Assembly (NCBI RefSeq): GCF_014646135.1
Contig: NZ_BMMW01000001.1
Location: 1,629,570-1,693,569 of the forward strand
Source: Nocardia camponoti
GTDB lineage: Bacteria > Actinomycetota > Actinomycetes > Mycobacteriales > Mycobacteriaceae
Direction: 5' to 3'
DNA: 64,000 bases
Shown: positions 25,109-36,473 of the stretch, piece after piece
How the letters are laid out: each line of letters opens with the position of its first letter
Numbering within the stretch: the stretch's first letter is position 1
Notes under the pieces: generated by a model
Seen by the model: the letters and a program-made list of their open reading frames with translations, nothing else
Databases searched by the model: none
Told to the model about the DNA's origin: nothing
Made by a program: the position numbers and the translations under genes

Positions 25109-26290
25109 TCAGACCGCGGGCTCCAACGCCGACCCGGCGCGACTTCGAGTTCGGTACATCCACACGATGCCCGCGCACGCGACGCCGACGAACACACCGA
25201 TCGCCAGGTTGTGCGTCCAGACCGTCACCGCGACGGTTAGCAGCATCGCTACCGTCTCTGCGATCGGGGTGCGGCGCAGTGTCGACGGGCGTAGCGATCC
25301 CCAATCCGCCGTCGCCGCCGACACCGCGATCATCACCGCGACCAGCGCCGCCATCGGGATCGTCGCGAGTACCGGGCCCAAAACCGTTACCAGACAAAGC
25401 AAGACGAGGCCAGCGACGAAAACCGAGATTCGGGTGCGCGCGTGGCACGTCTTGACGTTCATCATCGTCTGCCCGATCATCGCGCAGCCGCCCATGCCGC
25501 CGAAGAGCCCGGTCGCGATGTTGGCGATGCCCTGGCCCCAACTTTCGCGCCGATGGTTCGATGGCGTGCCGGTGATGTCGTCGACCAACTTCGCCGTCAG
25601 CAGGGTTTCGATGAGCCCAACAAAAGCGACGCCCACCGCGTACGGAGCGATGATTCCTAAAGTGCGCCAGGATAATTCGACACCCGGCAGCCCGATGCCA
25701 GCCAATCCACCACGCGGGTCACCCTCGTCTTCCACGCGTGGGACGTCGATGGAGAACACGACCGCGACGAGCGTCAGCAACACCGTCGCGACCAGCGCGG
25801 CGGGGACCGCGTTAGTGAACCTCGGCAACACGACCATGATCACTAAACCAGCGCTGACCAGCACATACACCGGCCACGGCACGTCGATCAGATGCGGCAG
25901 CTGCGCGGTGAAAATCAAGATCGCGAGCGCGTTGACGAACCCGGTGAGCACCGACTTCGGAATGAACCGCAACAGCGAAGCGACCCCGCACCGCGCGAGC
26001 ACGATTTGCAACGCGCCAGCCAAAAGCACGGTGGCGATGAGGTATTCGACGCCGTGGTCGTGCACAAGCGGTGCGACAACCAGCGCCACCGAACCGGCCG
26101 CCGCCGACACCATCGCGGGTCGACCACCGGTAATCGCGATCGCCATCGCGAACACAATCGAGGTGAACAGACCAACACCGGGCCCAACCCCGGCGAGAAT
26201 CGAAAAGGAAATAGTTTCGGGAATCAGGGCGAGCGCGGTGACCATCCCCGCGAGAATTTCCACCCGCAACGCGCTCGGATTTCCAATCAT
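25109..26290 (-). CDS. SulP-family anion/sulfate permease, no STAS domain
   Basis: 393-aa polytopic transporter of the SLC26/SulP family: EILAGMVTALALIPETISFSILAGVGP is the first conserved segment, then GGRPAMVSAAAGSVALV and the signature region GQGIANIATGLFGGMGGCAMIGQTMMNVKTCHARTRIS. It lacks the C-terminal STAS domain of full-length SulP proteins, as do many shorter actinobacterial members. Its position between a sulfonate-type ABC operon and an arylsulfatase suggests sulfate uptake or export of the sulfate released. Confidence 0.9.
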   Translation of the reverse strand: MIGNPSALRVEILAGMVTALALIPETISFSILAGVGPGVGLFTSIVFAMAIAITGGRPAMVSAAAGSVALVVAPLVHDHGVEYLIATVLLAGALQIVLARCGVASLLRFIPKSVLTGFVNALAILIFTAQLPHLIDVPWPVYVLVSAGLVIMVVLPRFTNAVPAALVATVLLTLVAVVFSIDVPRVEDEGDPRGGLAGIGLPGVELSWRTLGIIAPYAVGVAFVGLIETLLTAKLVDDITGTPSNHRRESWGQGIANIATGLFGGMGGCAMIGQTMMNVKTCHARTRISVFVAGLVLLCLVTVLGPVLATIPMAALVAVMIAVSAATADWGSLRPSTLRRTPIAETVAMLLTVAVTVWTHNLAIGVFVGVACAGIVWMYRTRSRAGSALEPAV

Positions 26291-26312
26291 GATGATCTAC
26301 CTCGTAAAACTA

Positions 26313-26346
26313 GAGAAGAGGACACCTTAGTCGGTGCCCTCTTCTC
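26313..26346. terminator. Hairpin terminator after arylsulfatase gene
   Basis: Stem of about 14 bp (AGAAGAGG..CACC against GGTG..CCTCTTCT) with a small loop in the gap between the arylsulfatase stop and the SulP start. Confidence 0.65.
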
Positions 26347-26360
26347 AGGGGTGGTTGGGA

Positions 26361-27743
26361 TTAGACGGCCACAGATTCGGGCTCAGTGCGCTTGGGCACG
26401 AAGTCAAGCGGTGCGCCCGGCGGGATCAATTCCTCGCGCGCCACGCTGTCTTCGAAGTTGCGAATGATGCGGTGCGCGTGCTGCATCACCCACCAGCGCA
26501 CGAACGTCTGGTTCACCGGTTCGCGTTCCTTCGGGTCTTCGAGCAGGTTGATGATGCGTGCGAAGCCGAGCGGAATTTCCGGATCGTGGAAATGCTGCTG
26601 GCGGACGAAACTGATTTTGAACTGCGACCACTTGACCGCGTGCATTTCGTCGTTGAGCCACACAATGTGGCCCTCACGTGCCGATTCCTCGGCACCTTCG
26701 AAGAATTCACGCTGGTCGAGGCCGTCGATCTCGCGGTCGTCGGGGATCTCGCACCCGGCGTAGCCAAGCAGCGTGGTGAACATGTCGGTCACGTGCATCA
26801 TCTCGTTGCTTTCGCGCGGAACGACGTGGCCGGGATAGCGAATCAGCGCCGGGGTGCGAATGCCGCCTTCGGCCGAGCTGAAGTAGGAACCGTCGAAGAA
26901 GCCAGCGGTACCGCGGCCGGCGAGGTGATCTTCGGGGCCGTTGTCACCGGCGAAAACGACGATGGTGTTGTCGCGGATACCCAATTCGTCGAGCTTGTCG
27001 AGAATGCGCTGGAAATCGTAGTCGAGCATCAGCAGCGCATCACCCCACGCGCCATTGGTTGACGTTCCCTTGAATTCCTCACGGACCTCGATGGGGAAAT
27101 GCAGCAGCGAATGGTTGTGGTACAGGAAGAACGGTTTGTCGTCGGCGACGCTGCGCTCCATGAAGTCCATCGCGCGCCGGTCGTACTCGGCGTCCATGCT
27201 GCCCTTGAGGGCCACGGTCAGCTGCTCGTCGGTGGTGGTGACGCCACCTTCCTTGGTGCCGTCGTACATGTACGACCAGCCGTCGCGCTCGCCCTTGTAC
27301 CACGGGTCATCGGGCCACAGGCACTCGTCGTAAGTGCGTGCGGGACCGTACCATTCGTCGAAGCCGTGGTCGGTCGGCCAGCGGCCATCTTCAGCGCCGA
27401 TGTGCCATTTGCCGTAGCACGCTGTCGCGTAACCGGCCTCGGAGAGAATGTCGCCCATCGTGCGTTCCCAGGCGACGAGGCCGCCGGGATTGCCGCCGAG
27501 CGCGATGGTGTGATTTCCCGAACGAATGGGATAGCGACCGGTCATCAATGCCGAACGGGTTGGCGTGCACTGCGGTTCGACGACGAAATGCGACAGCTTG
27601 AGACTTTCGCCAGCGAAGGTGTCGATATTCTTCGTATCGGCACCGCGCAGAATTCCGCCGCCGAAACAACCCAATTCGCCGAGGCCGAGATTATCGACGT
27701 GGAAGTAGACGATGTTGGGCTTTTTACTACCGGATTCGGACAT
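26361..27743 (-). CDS. Cys-type arylsulfatase
   Basis: 460-aa sulfatase that hydrolyses sulfate esters. The N-terminal metal site is NIVYFHVDNLGLGELG, the modified residue is Cys59 in CTPTRSALMTGRYPIR (the CxPxR motif needing conversion to formylglycine), and YGKWHIG and VVFAGDNGPE supply further active-site residues. No signal peptide is visible, so it is probably cytoplasmic. Its maturase (FGE) is encoded 3 kb upstream at 30728-31681. The gene is preceded by a GntR-type regulator on the same strand. Confidence 0.95.
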   Translation of the reverse strand: MSESGSKKPNIVYFHVDNLGLGELGCFGGGILRGADTKNIDTFAGESLKLSHFVVEPQCTPTRSALMTGRYPIRSGNHTIALGGNPGGLVAWERTMGDILSEAGYATACYGKWHIGAEDGRWPTDHGFDEWYGPARTYDECLWPDDPWYKGERDGWSYMYDGTKEGGVTTTDEQLTVALKGSMDAEYDRRAMDFMERSVADDKPFFLYHNHSLLHFPIEVREEFKGTSTNGAWGDALLMLDYDFQRILDKLDELGIRDNTIVVFAGDNGPEDHLAGRGTAGFFDGSYFSSAEGGIRTPALIRYPGHVVPRESNEMMHVTDMFTTLLGYAGCEIPDDREIDGLDQREFFEGAEESAREGHIVWLNDEMHAVKWSQFKISFVRQQHFHDPEIPLGFARIINLLEDPKEREPVNQTFVRWWVMQHAHRIIRNFEDSVAREELIPPGAPLDFVPKRTEPESVAV

Positions 27744-27793
27744 GACTGATCCTCATTTCTTTCTACGGTGAGAAAATTCAGGTTGTACTGCGG

Positions 27794-28597
27794 TCAGGCG
27801 CTGGGGAATCGCGCGTTGACCGAGGTCAAGGTGAGTCGGTCGCCGCGATAGCGCACCGATTCAAGGTCGAAGGGAGTGCCGTCGGCGAGGTAGGTAAGTC
27901 GGTGCAATAACAGCACTGGGGCACCGATTTTGATGTCGAGCAGTCGCGCTGTTCCTCGGTCGGCGGCGACGGCTTCGATGGTGTTCTCGGCTTCACCAAT
28001 GCGTGCGCCGAGTTTGTCTTCGAGGAGGCGGAACACGTCCTCGTGTGCCAGGTCAGCGCCCGCGAGCGCGTCGATGGCCTCGGGTCGCAGCGACGTCGTA
28101 TCCAGCGACAACGGCACGCCGGCAACCGAACGCAGCCGTTCGATGAACAGGATCGGGCTGCCTTCGGGGATTGAGAGTCGCGCAGCGACGAACCCGGTTG
28201 CCGTCGACTCGCGTGCCGAGAGCACCCTGTTCTCCACTGAAAGTTGGTGACCCGCGAGCGATTCCGCGAGCCCTTCCAATCGGTCGATCCGCTGACGCAG
28301 TTTGGCCCCGGTCACGACCGTGCCAAGCCCCTGCACTCGCGTGATGAGCCCTTCCGAGCGCAACAGGTCGAATGCTTCGCGAATCGCGTTGCGGCTCACG
28401 CCCCATTCAGCGGCGAGCGCGGTCTCCGGCGGCAAAAGTGGCCGAGGTGCGGCCAGTCCGCCGAATGCGCCATCGAGGATTTGGGTCCGCAGAATGTCAC
28501 GAACCCAGCGCGCCGCGTCTTCGCGGGTGCCCGCGTATTTGCGGAGCGGAGGTCGGGGGAATCCCGTCGTTGGTGTGGCGCGCCGCCTTGATGTCAT
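27794..28597 (-). CDS. GntR/HutC-family regulator with UTRA domain
   Basis: Transcription factor of about 267 aa: winged helix-turn-helix (DAARWVRDILRTQILDG, LAAEWGVSRNAIREAFDLLRSEGLITRVQGLGTVV), then a UTRA effector domain (LSIPEGSPILFIERLRSVAGVPLSLDTTSL ... RLTYLADGTPFDLESVRYRGDR). It is 50 bp upstream of the arylsulfatase gene on the same strand and probably controls it. Two GTTACGCC motifs lie in its own promoter (28653-28660 and 28717-28724). An alternative start at 28621 is possible; ATG 28597 fits the domain better. Confidence 0.9.
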   Translation of the reverse strand: MTSRRRATPTTGFPRPPLRKYAGTREDAARWVRDILRTQILDGAFGGLAAPRPLLPPETALAAEWGVSRNAIREAFDLLRSEGLITRVQGLGTVVTGAKLRQRIDRLEGLAESLAGHQLSVENRVLSARESTATGFVAARLSIPEGSPILFIERLRSVAGVPLSLDTTSLRPEAIDALAGADLAHEDVFRLLEDKLGARIGEAENTIEAVAADRGTARLLDIKIGAPVLLLHRLTYLADGTPFDLESVRYRGDRLTLTSVNARFPSA

Positions 28598-28652
28598 GGC
28601 ATTAGCTTGCCAAGCGGCCATTCCCGTTGCTTTACCTGGAAGTTCTCGGTTA

Positions 28653-28724
28653 GTTACGCCAGCTCAGCCACCAACTAACGCGCTGGCCAGGGCATTTTCG
28701 ACGGCGAATCACGCCAGTTACGCC
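28653..28724 (+). promoter_or_regulatory. Paired GTTACGCC motifs upstream of GntR gene
   Basis: Two exact copies (28653-28660 and 28717-28724), 64 bp apart, in the promoter of the GntR gene. Two copies suggest autoregulation with DNA looping or two operators; the binder is inferred. Confidence 0.4.
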
Positions 28725-28749
28725 GCTAGATTCCTGCGAAAGATACGAC

Positions 28750-28784
28750 TTCGGCCCCGAGCGCGTAACACGCTCGGGGCCGAA
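28750..28784. terminator. Strong hairpin terminator after gyrB-like gene
   Basis: Perfect 14-bp GC-rich stem (TTCGGCCCCGAGCG and complement) with a 7-nt loop, downstream of the gyrB-like stop at 28806; no T-run follows. Confidence 0.7.
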
Positions 28785-28805
28785 AGGGGCTTCGACTCAG
28801 ATGTC

Positions 28806-30731
28806 TCAGATGTCGAGGAAACGAATGTCGCCCGCGTTTTGGGTGATGAAGCCGCGTCGCGCGTCGACATCTTCGCCCATCAGAATGGCGAAAACCTCCT
28901 CGGCGACAGCCGCGTCGGTGACGGTGAGTTGCCGCAGCAACCGCGTCGACGGATCCATCGTTGTTTCCCACAGTTCTTGCGGGTTCATTTCGCCAAGACC
29001 CTTGTATCGCTGAATGCCCTGGGCGGCATCGATGCGGCGGCCAGCGTCAATTCCAGCGGCGAGCAGACCGTCGCGTTGACCGTCGGAGTACGCGTAATCC
29101 GGTTCGCCGCGTTGCCATTTGAGTTTGTACAGCGGCGGCTGCGCCAGATACACGTGCCCGAGCTCGATGAGCGGGCGCACGTACCGGAAAAGCAGCGTGA
29201 GCAGCAGGGTGGAGATGTGTTTGCCATCGACGTCGGCGTCGGCCATCAGCACGATTTTGTGATACCGCAGCTTAGTGAGGTCGAATTCATCCTTGATGCC
29301 GGTGCCGAGCGCGGTGATGATCGACTGAACCTCGGTGTTTTTGAGTACCTGGTCGATGCGCGACTTTTCGACGTTAATGATTTTGCCGCGCAGTGGCAGA
29401 ATGGCCTGATACATCGAATCGCGCCCGGATTTCGCGCTGCCACCGGCCGAGTCGCCTTCGACGATGAACAGCTCAGCACGCGAAGCATCGGTGGTGCGGC
29501 AATCCGACAGCTTGCCGGGAAAGCCACCCATCGCGCTAGCGGTCTTGCGCCGCACCAACTCTCGCGCTTTGCGCGCCGCCGCGCGAGCCTGCGCGGTCGA
29601 CGCCACCTTCGCGATAATCAGTTTGGCCTCGGCGGGATTGGCGTCGAACCACTCGGTCAGCTTCTCGTGCGACACCTTCTGCACGAACGAGCGAATCTCA
29701 CCGTTGCCCAGTCGTGTCTTGGTCTGACCCTCGAATTGCGGATCGGCGACCTTCACCGAGACCACAGCGGCGAGCCCTTCGCGCACATCGTCGCCGGTGA
29801 GGTTGCCGTCAGATGCTTTGAGCAGCTTCATCTTTCGCGCGTACCGGTTGACCACGGTCGTGAGTGCCGCGCGGAACCCTTCCTCGTGGACGCCACCCTC
29901 GGTGGTGCTGATCGTGTTGGCGAAGGTGCGCACCGACTCGCTGAAACCGGTGTTCCATTGGAGCGCGATCTCCAGCTCGTAACCGGTGGCAGCCCCGGTG
30001 AGCGCGATGATGTTGGGGTGCAATGCCTTTCGGCCGATATTGAGGTGGTCGACGAACTCGCGTAAACCGCCGGGGTAGCAATACTCCCGCGATTCACCCT
30101 CGGCGTCGGTGAGCGTCATCGTGAGCCCGCTATTCAGGAACGCCATTTCCTGCATCCGGCGCGCGACAGTTTCGACGTCGTATTCGGTCGTCTCAAAGAC
30201 GTCGGGGTCGGCCCAGAAACGCACGACGGTGCCGGTCGCCTCGGTTGCCGCACCGCGCGTCAGCGTCTGCGGCTCGGCGCGCAAATACTGCTGTGACCAG
30301 GCGAAACCGTCACGGCAGATGTCGACTTCCAGCCTCGTCGACAGGGCGTTCACCACCGAAACGCCAACGCCATGCAAGCCGCCGGAGACGGTGTACGCAC
30401 TGTCTTCGGCACCGAATTTGCCGCCAGCGTGGAGTTGGGTCATTACGACGTCGATGGTCGGGATGCCGGTCGCGTGAGTGGCGACGGGGATGCCACGGCC
30501 ATCGTCGGCGACTTCGGCGCCGCCGTCGGGCAGCAATCGCACGTCAACGCGCGTGGCGAACCCGGCCATCGCCTCGTCGACCCCGTTGTCGATGACTTCC
30601 CACAGCATGTGGTGCAGTCCGCGCGCACTGGTCGACCCGATGTACATGCCGGGGCGTTTGCGCACCACATCAAGGCCCTCAAGGACCGTGATCGCCGCCG
30701 CGCCGTACACGTGCTCAGTGGTCGCGGTCAT
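28806..30731 (-). CDS. Second GyrB/ParE-type topoisomerase subunit
   Basis: 641-aa type II topoisomerase ATPase subunit. The GHKL domain shows [21 protein letters not shown] and [15 protein letters not shown]. The transducer region is complete. The TOPRIM domain has [14 protein letters not shown] and [12 protein letters not shown], and the C-terminus has [21 protein letters not shown]. No A subunit lies in the window, and housekeeping gyrB is normally next to gyrA and recF, so this is a supernumerary copy like those of some mycobacteria. Its ATG overlaps the stop of the FGE gene (ATGA), an unexpected operon. Confidence 0.92.
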   Translation of the reverse strand: MTATTEHVYGAAAITVLEGLDVVRKRPGMYIGSTSARGLHHMLWEVIDNGVDEAMAGFATRVDVRLLPDGGAEVADDGRGIPVATHATGIPTIDVVMTQLHAGGKFGAEDSAYTVSGGLHGVGVSVVNALSTRLEVDICRDGFAWSQQYLRAEPQTLTRGAATEATGTVVRFWADPDVFETTEYDVETVARRMQEMAFLNSGLTMTLTDAEGESREYCYPGGLREFVDHLNIGRKALHPNIIALTGAATGYELEIALQWNTGFSESVRTFANTISTTEGGVHEEGFRAALTTVVNRYARKMKLLKASDGNLTGDDVREGLAAVVSVKVADPQFEGQTKTRLGNGEIRSFVQKVSHEKLTEWFDANPAEAKLIIAKVASTAQARAAARKARELVRRKTASAMGGFPGKLSDCRTTDASRAELFIVEGDSAGGSAKSGRDSMYQAILPLRGKIINVEKSRIDQVLKNTEVQSIITALGTGIKDEFDLTKLRYHKIVLMADADVDGKHISTLLLTLLFRYVRPLIELGHVYLAQPPLYKLKWQRGEPDYAYSDGQRDGLLAAGIDAGRRIDAAQGIQRYKGLGEMNPQELWETTMDPSTRLLRQLTVTDAAVAEEVFAILMGEDVDARRGFITQNAGDIRFLDI

Positions 30732-31681
30732 GCCGTCACCTCACGCACGATGCAGCGGAAGCCGATGTGGCACGTCGACGCGTCCTCGGTGTGACCTTGG
30801 CGCGCGGCCGGGCGGTAGCGGTCGCAATAGTTGGGCGAGCACAGGTGCGAACCGCCCTTCACGGTGCGACGCGGATACGTCTCGCCGGTGTCTGCCGCCG
30901 CGGTCTGGACCGGATTGCGCGGGATGCAGCAATTGCTCGCTGGCGCAACGTTTTTGCCGCTTTCGGCGTGGCTCGCGGTGTGGTGGTCGGCCGTCCACTC
31001 CCAGACGTTGCCCGCCATGTCGAACAGTCCGTAGCCGTTCGGCGCGAACTTGCCTACCGGTGACGTTCCCGCGTACCCGTCCAATTCGAGGTTCTGCCAA
31101 GGGAATTCGCCCTGCCAGACGTTGCCGCCAGGTCGGCCGCGCGGTTCGCGTTCGGCACCCCATGTGTAGGTGGCGCGATCCAGACCGCCGCGCGCCGCGA
31201 ACTCCCACTCGGCTTCGGTGGGCAGCGCTTTGCCCGCCCACTCGGCGTAAGCGACGGCGTCAAAGTACGAAACATGGGTCACCGGGTGCAGATTGCGGCA
31301 TCCAACGTTGCTGCCCGGCCCCTCGGGATGCCGCCAATCCGCGCCCGGAACGTACGACCACCATCGTCGATAGTCGTTGAGTGGCACCGGATTTGCCGGC
31401 GGGGTGAACACCATCGACCCCGCGGTGAGCAACGACGGATCGGCGTCGGGGAAATCGGCCGGATCGGGGTCGCGTTCGGCCGTCGTGACGTAACCCGTGT
31501 CCTTCACGAACCGGCGAAACTGGGCGACGGTCACCGGGTGCGTATCGACCCAAAACCCGTCGACGTGAACCTGATGCGCGGGGCGTTCTTCGGGGTAGTG
31601 GTCATCGCACCCCATCCAATAGGCTCCGCCGGAAACCCACGCCATACCTTTGCGCGTTTGCTGGGAAGTGGTGAGCAACAT
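30728..31681 (-). CDS. Formylglycine-generating enzyme (sulfatase maturase)
   Basis: 317-aa copper-dependent oxidase that converts the sulfatase CxPxR cysteine to formylglycine. The FGE-sulfatase fold is clear: [62 protein letters not shown], and [11 protein letters not shown]. The catalytic Cys pair is in [15 protein letters not shown] (about residues 284 and 289). Its substrate is surely the Cys-type arylsulfatase at 26361-27743. It is translationally coupled to the downstream topoisomerase gene. Confidence 0.95.
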   Translation of the reverse strand: MLLTTSQQTRKGMAWVSGGAYWMGCDDHYPEERPAHQVHVDGFWVDTHPVTVAQFRRFVKDTGYVTTAERDPDPADFPDADPSLLTAGSMVFTPPANPVPLNDYRRWWSYVPGADWRHPEGPGSNVGCRNLHPVTHVSYFDAVAYAEWAGKALPTEAEWEFAARGGLDRATYTWGAEREPRGRPGGNVWQGEFPWQNLELDGYAGTSPVGKFAPNGYGLFDMAGNVWEWTADHHTASHAESGKNVAPASNCCIPRNPVQTAAADTGETYPRRTVKGGSHLCSPNYCDRYRPAARQGHTEDASTCHIGFRCIVREVTA

Positions 31682-31727
31682 GCAGGTCAGCGTGCCAAAA
31701 GCACGCTACAGACGCGTTATCGGCGAT

Positions 31728-31735
31728 GTTACGCC
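31728..31735 (+). promoter_or_regulatory. GTTACGCC motif upstream of FGE gene
   Basis: Exact copy of the octamer seen in the ABC and GntR promoters, 46 nt upstream of the FGE start. Supports a shared regulator for sulfatase and maturase genes; inference. Confidence 0.35.
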
Positions 31736-31812
31736 ACCTCGTAACTCATGAACTCGGCGCTAGAGCGGCCGTCGGTGGCGCATCCGATGCGGATACGCCA
31801 CCACCGGCGTGG

Positions 31813-32841
31813 CTACTTCTTCAGCGGAACGAGGTACGGGAACTCGCTGGTGCGCTGGTTTTCGGTGACCGACGGCTTCAGGCCGGTGTTGATGCCCATG
31901 TTCGTGACGAGCGCGATCATCGATTCCTCGACGTTGTCGGCGAGCGAACGGCCGTTCATAATCGCGAAGCTGTAGCTGGCGACGCTGCCGAGCACATAGG
32001 TGAGCACGTCCGGGTAAAGCTGGCGCGCGACGATCTGGCCGTAGCTTTCCGGGTCGGTGCTCGTCCCTGTCGCCTTCACGACGGCGGCGATGTGGCCAGC
32101 GAGGTGCTCGCCGTCCTGCGGCCAATCCTGCGAAGGCAGCCGCGTATTGGCCGGGTTGGTGAAGTCGGTGTCCTTGGGCCAGAAGATCGGCCACATCATC
32201 GGATGACCGCCACGGTTGATCATCCGCCAGCCGCCCGCGTCGGTGGCGAGTTTGGTCGCACACCAGATGCCGACCTCACGCCCGTGCACCAGCTCGCCGT
32301 ACCCCGACGGCACCTGCAACACGATCGCTTCCACCGACGTGCCAGCGAACCCGTTCTTCGCGTTGCTCGGGTCCCAGCCGGTCAGGTCGACGGCCGTACC
32401 CTTGGCCATCGCGCTGTTGACGCGACCGAGGACGTCACCGTCGGCGTAGAACGGATCTTCGACGCGCCCGCACCACACGCGGAAACCATCGGCAGCCGCG
32501 ATCTCGTTGGTGCGGCCGTCGAGGATCACTTCGCCGTCGGCGCTGTCGTCGCGGGCGGCATCGCCGGTGACGACGAACAATTGGTACGCCTGCGCGCCCG
32601 CGTCGTCAGCTTCGGCGAAAACAACACGGAACGTGTACGACTCGAAATCGGCGTCGCCGAGATGGAATTTGAATTCATAACGAGCTTCATGATGGAAGCC
32701 TGGCTTCTGATAAACGCCGGTGACGTTGGAGTTGACGTCCATGATCAGCACGGTGCCCTGATCGTTAGGGAAGGCGTAGAAGTCATCGATGTAAAGCTGG
32801 CCGTTCTTCGCTGCCAGCGGGGTGTCGAGGTGATGCGACAT
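31813..32841 (-). CDS. DUF4331 domain protein
   Basis: 342-aa protein of the DUF4331 family: SHHLDTPLAAKNGQLYIDDFYAFPND at the start, VLIMDVNSNVTG, EFKFHLGDADFESYTF, VWCGRVEDPFYADGD, and LAGHIAAVVKATGT. No signal peptide is seen in this version (ATG at 32841). Several relatives are annotated in haloalkane or peroxide contexts, but no function is established. It is divergent from katG with about 190 bp between. Confidence 0.82.
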   Translation of the reverse strand: MSHHLDTPLAAKNGQLYIDDFYAFPNDQGTVLIMDVNSNVTGVYQKPGFHHEARYEFKFHLGDADFESYTFRVVFAEADDAGAQAYQLFVVTGDAARDDSADGEVILDGRTNEIAAADGFRVWCGRVEDPFYADGDVLGRVNSAMAKGTAVDLTGWDPSNAKNGFAGTSVEAIVLQVPSGYGELVHGREVGIWCATKLATDAGGWRMINRGGHPMMWPIFWPKDTDFTNPANTRLPSQDWPQDGEHLAGHIAAVVKATGTSTDPESYGQIVARQLYPDVLTYVLGSVASYSFAIMNGRSLADNVEESMIALVTNMGINTGLKPSVTENQRTSEFPYLVPLKK

Positions 32842-33002
32842 GCGAGGCCCTTCTGCTCTTCGGCGGGTTGCTGCGTGCACCCTACGGATGAGGACCGCTA
32901 TCTGCGGTTATCGACGCGCGGTATCAGCTCGGTAACTGTGCTCGCGGCCCTGCGGCGGTATGTTCGATGCGCGATCAGCTCGACCACCGCACACGCGCGT
33001 AA

Positions 33003-35230
<2,228 letters not shown>

Positions 35231-35240
35231 CTGGGCCTGA

Positions 35241-35316
35241 TCAAGATCATCAGGCTCTCAGGGATTTTTCTACTCGACGTTTGTTTACCTGAGAGCCTGG
35301 TGATCTTGAATTGTGC
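35241..35316. repeat. 76-bp hairpin direct repeat, copy 1
   Basis: Identical over 76 bp to 40761-40836 and in the same orientation. It forms a stem of 21-22 bp (arms 35241-35262 and 35288-35309, one G-T wobble) with a 25-nt loop containing T-runs. It lies between the convergent katG and lacI genes and its right arm supplies the last ten codons and stop of lacI. Confidence 0.92.
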
Positions 35317-36316
35317 AGCCGCAGGATTCGGCGGGTGCCAGGGTCACTGGCAACGGGGCCAGCGTGGCCGGTGGCGTGTCGGGAGCCAACAGTCTGGTGA
35401 GTGCCTCGTCGACTATCGCGTCGATGGGTTGCAGTACCGACGACAAGGTGATTTGGGCGAAGGGGCGCGTTGGGTCGGCGTCGAAGCCGACCACTCGAAT
35501 ATCCTGCGCCACCTTGAAATTCGCGTCCGTGATCGCGCGGAGCACCGCCGCCGCCTGGCCATAGGTGCCGACGACCATCGCGTCGGGAATGTGGCCCGCG
35601 CGTAGGTGCTCGCTGACCGCCCGGTACGCACCTGCTGGCGTGAGGTCTGTGCGAATCGGTTCGCTGCCAACAACTTTCGCGAAGCCCTCGAATCGGCGCG
35701 CGACCGTTTCGTGGTCGCCATGCCGGACATCCGAATCGGTCAGTCCGCCCACGAAAACCGCTGTGCGACAACCATGTACGCCGGTGAGATGCTCGGCGGC
35801 AAGCTGGCCCGCGGCGATGTGGTCGGCCCCGACCACCGGCGAATCGACCGCAACCCGTGTGTTGTGCACCCACACCACCGGCATCCGCGCGCGTGCGCAG
35901 ATCGTCGCGGTCTTTGCTGGATCCACCGCGCCAACGACAAGCAGACCGTCGATACCCACGTCGGCGAACGCGGTAGTGAACTCCTGTTCACGGTCAGGTT
36001 CGTAACCAGTGTTGCCGAGCATCGTGAGGTGGTCGCGCGCGCGTGCTTCCACCTCGACCCGGCCGGCGAGCGCCGCGTACAGCGGCAGCGTCAGATCCGG
36101 CACGAGCAACCCGATTTGCCGCCAGCGGCGAGGCCTTCTTAATGCGCGGGCGAGCCGGTCGGGGCGGTAGCGCAACGCCTCGGCGGCGGCCAGGACCTTC
36201 ACGCGCAGCTCGTCAGACACCGGTCGCGGACCGTCGTTGAGCACGTAGCTCACGACAGCGGTCGACACGCCCGCGTGGGCGGCGACGTCGGCGAGGGTTG
36301 GTCGTTTGGGGGTCAC
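35285..36316 (-). CDS. LacI-family transcriptional regulator
   Basis: 343-aa repressor: N-terminal helix-turn-helix RPTLADVAAHAGVSTAVVSYVLND with the hinge YRPDRLARALR, then a periplasmic-binding-protein-like effector domain (IGLLVPDLTLPLYAALAGRVEVEA ... VVGFDADPTRPFAQITLSSVLQPI) and the usual end ESCGC. GTG at 36316 has GGAG upstream and fits homologues; an ATG at 36370 is less likely. The last ten residues are encoded within the 76-bp repeat. It is divergent from the aryl-sulfate sulfotransferase operon, with a perfect palindrome between them. Confidence 0.92.
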   Translation of the reverse strand: MTPKRPTLADVAAHAGVSTAVVSYVLNDGPRPVSDELRVKVLAAAEALRYRPDRLARALRRPRRWRQIGLLVPDLTLPLYAALAGRVEVEARARDHLTMLGNTGYEPDREQEFTTAFADVGIDGLLVVGAVDPAKTATICARARMPVVWVHNTRVAVDSPVVGADHIAAGQLAAEHLTGVHGCRTAVFVGGLTDSDVRHGDHETVARRFEGFAKVVGSEPIRTDLTPAGAYRAVSEHLRAGHIPDAMVVGTYGQAAAVLRAITDANFKVAQDIRVVGFDADPTRPFAQITLSSVLQPIDAIVDEALTRLLAPDTPPATLAPLPVTLAPAESCGCTIQDHQALR

Positions 36317-36407
36317 ATTCGCTCCAGTATCGACGGTACGCGACCGACTCCGATGGGTTTTGTTCACCAAGATTCCTACCCTTTGCTCGCCCAGAATGCT
36401 GGTTACG

Positions 36408-36419
36408 CTAATCGATTAG
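36408..36419. promoter_or_regulatory. LacI-type operator palindrome CTAATCGATTAG
   Basis: Perfect 12-bp palindrome with the central CG typical of LacI/GalR operators, in the 157-bp divergent gap between the lacI gene and the sulfotransferase operon, 54 nt upstream of the sulfotransferase ATG. Confidence 0.6.
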
Positions 36420-36473
36420 ATCCGTTACCGGGGCGACCAACCCCCGCAACAAATCAGAGGTGAACTAAAACCC

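Noticed and set aside
28302..30065. Open frame of 587 codons on the plus strand
   Set aside because: Antisense to the GntR and gyrB-like genes; no recognisable motif or ribosome site.
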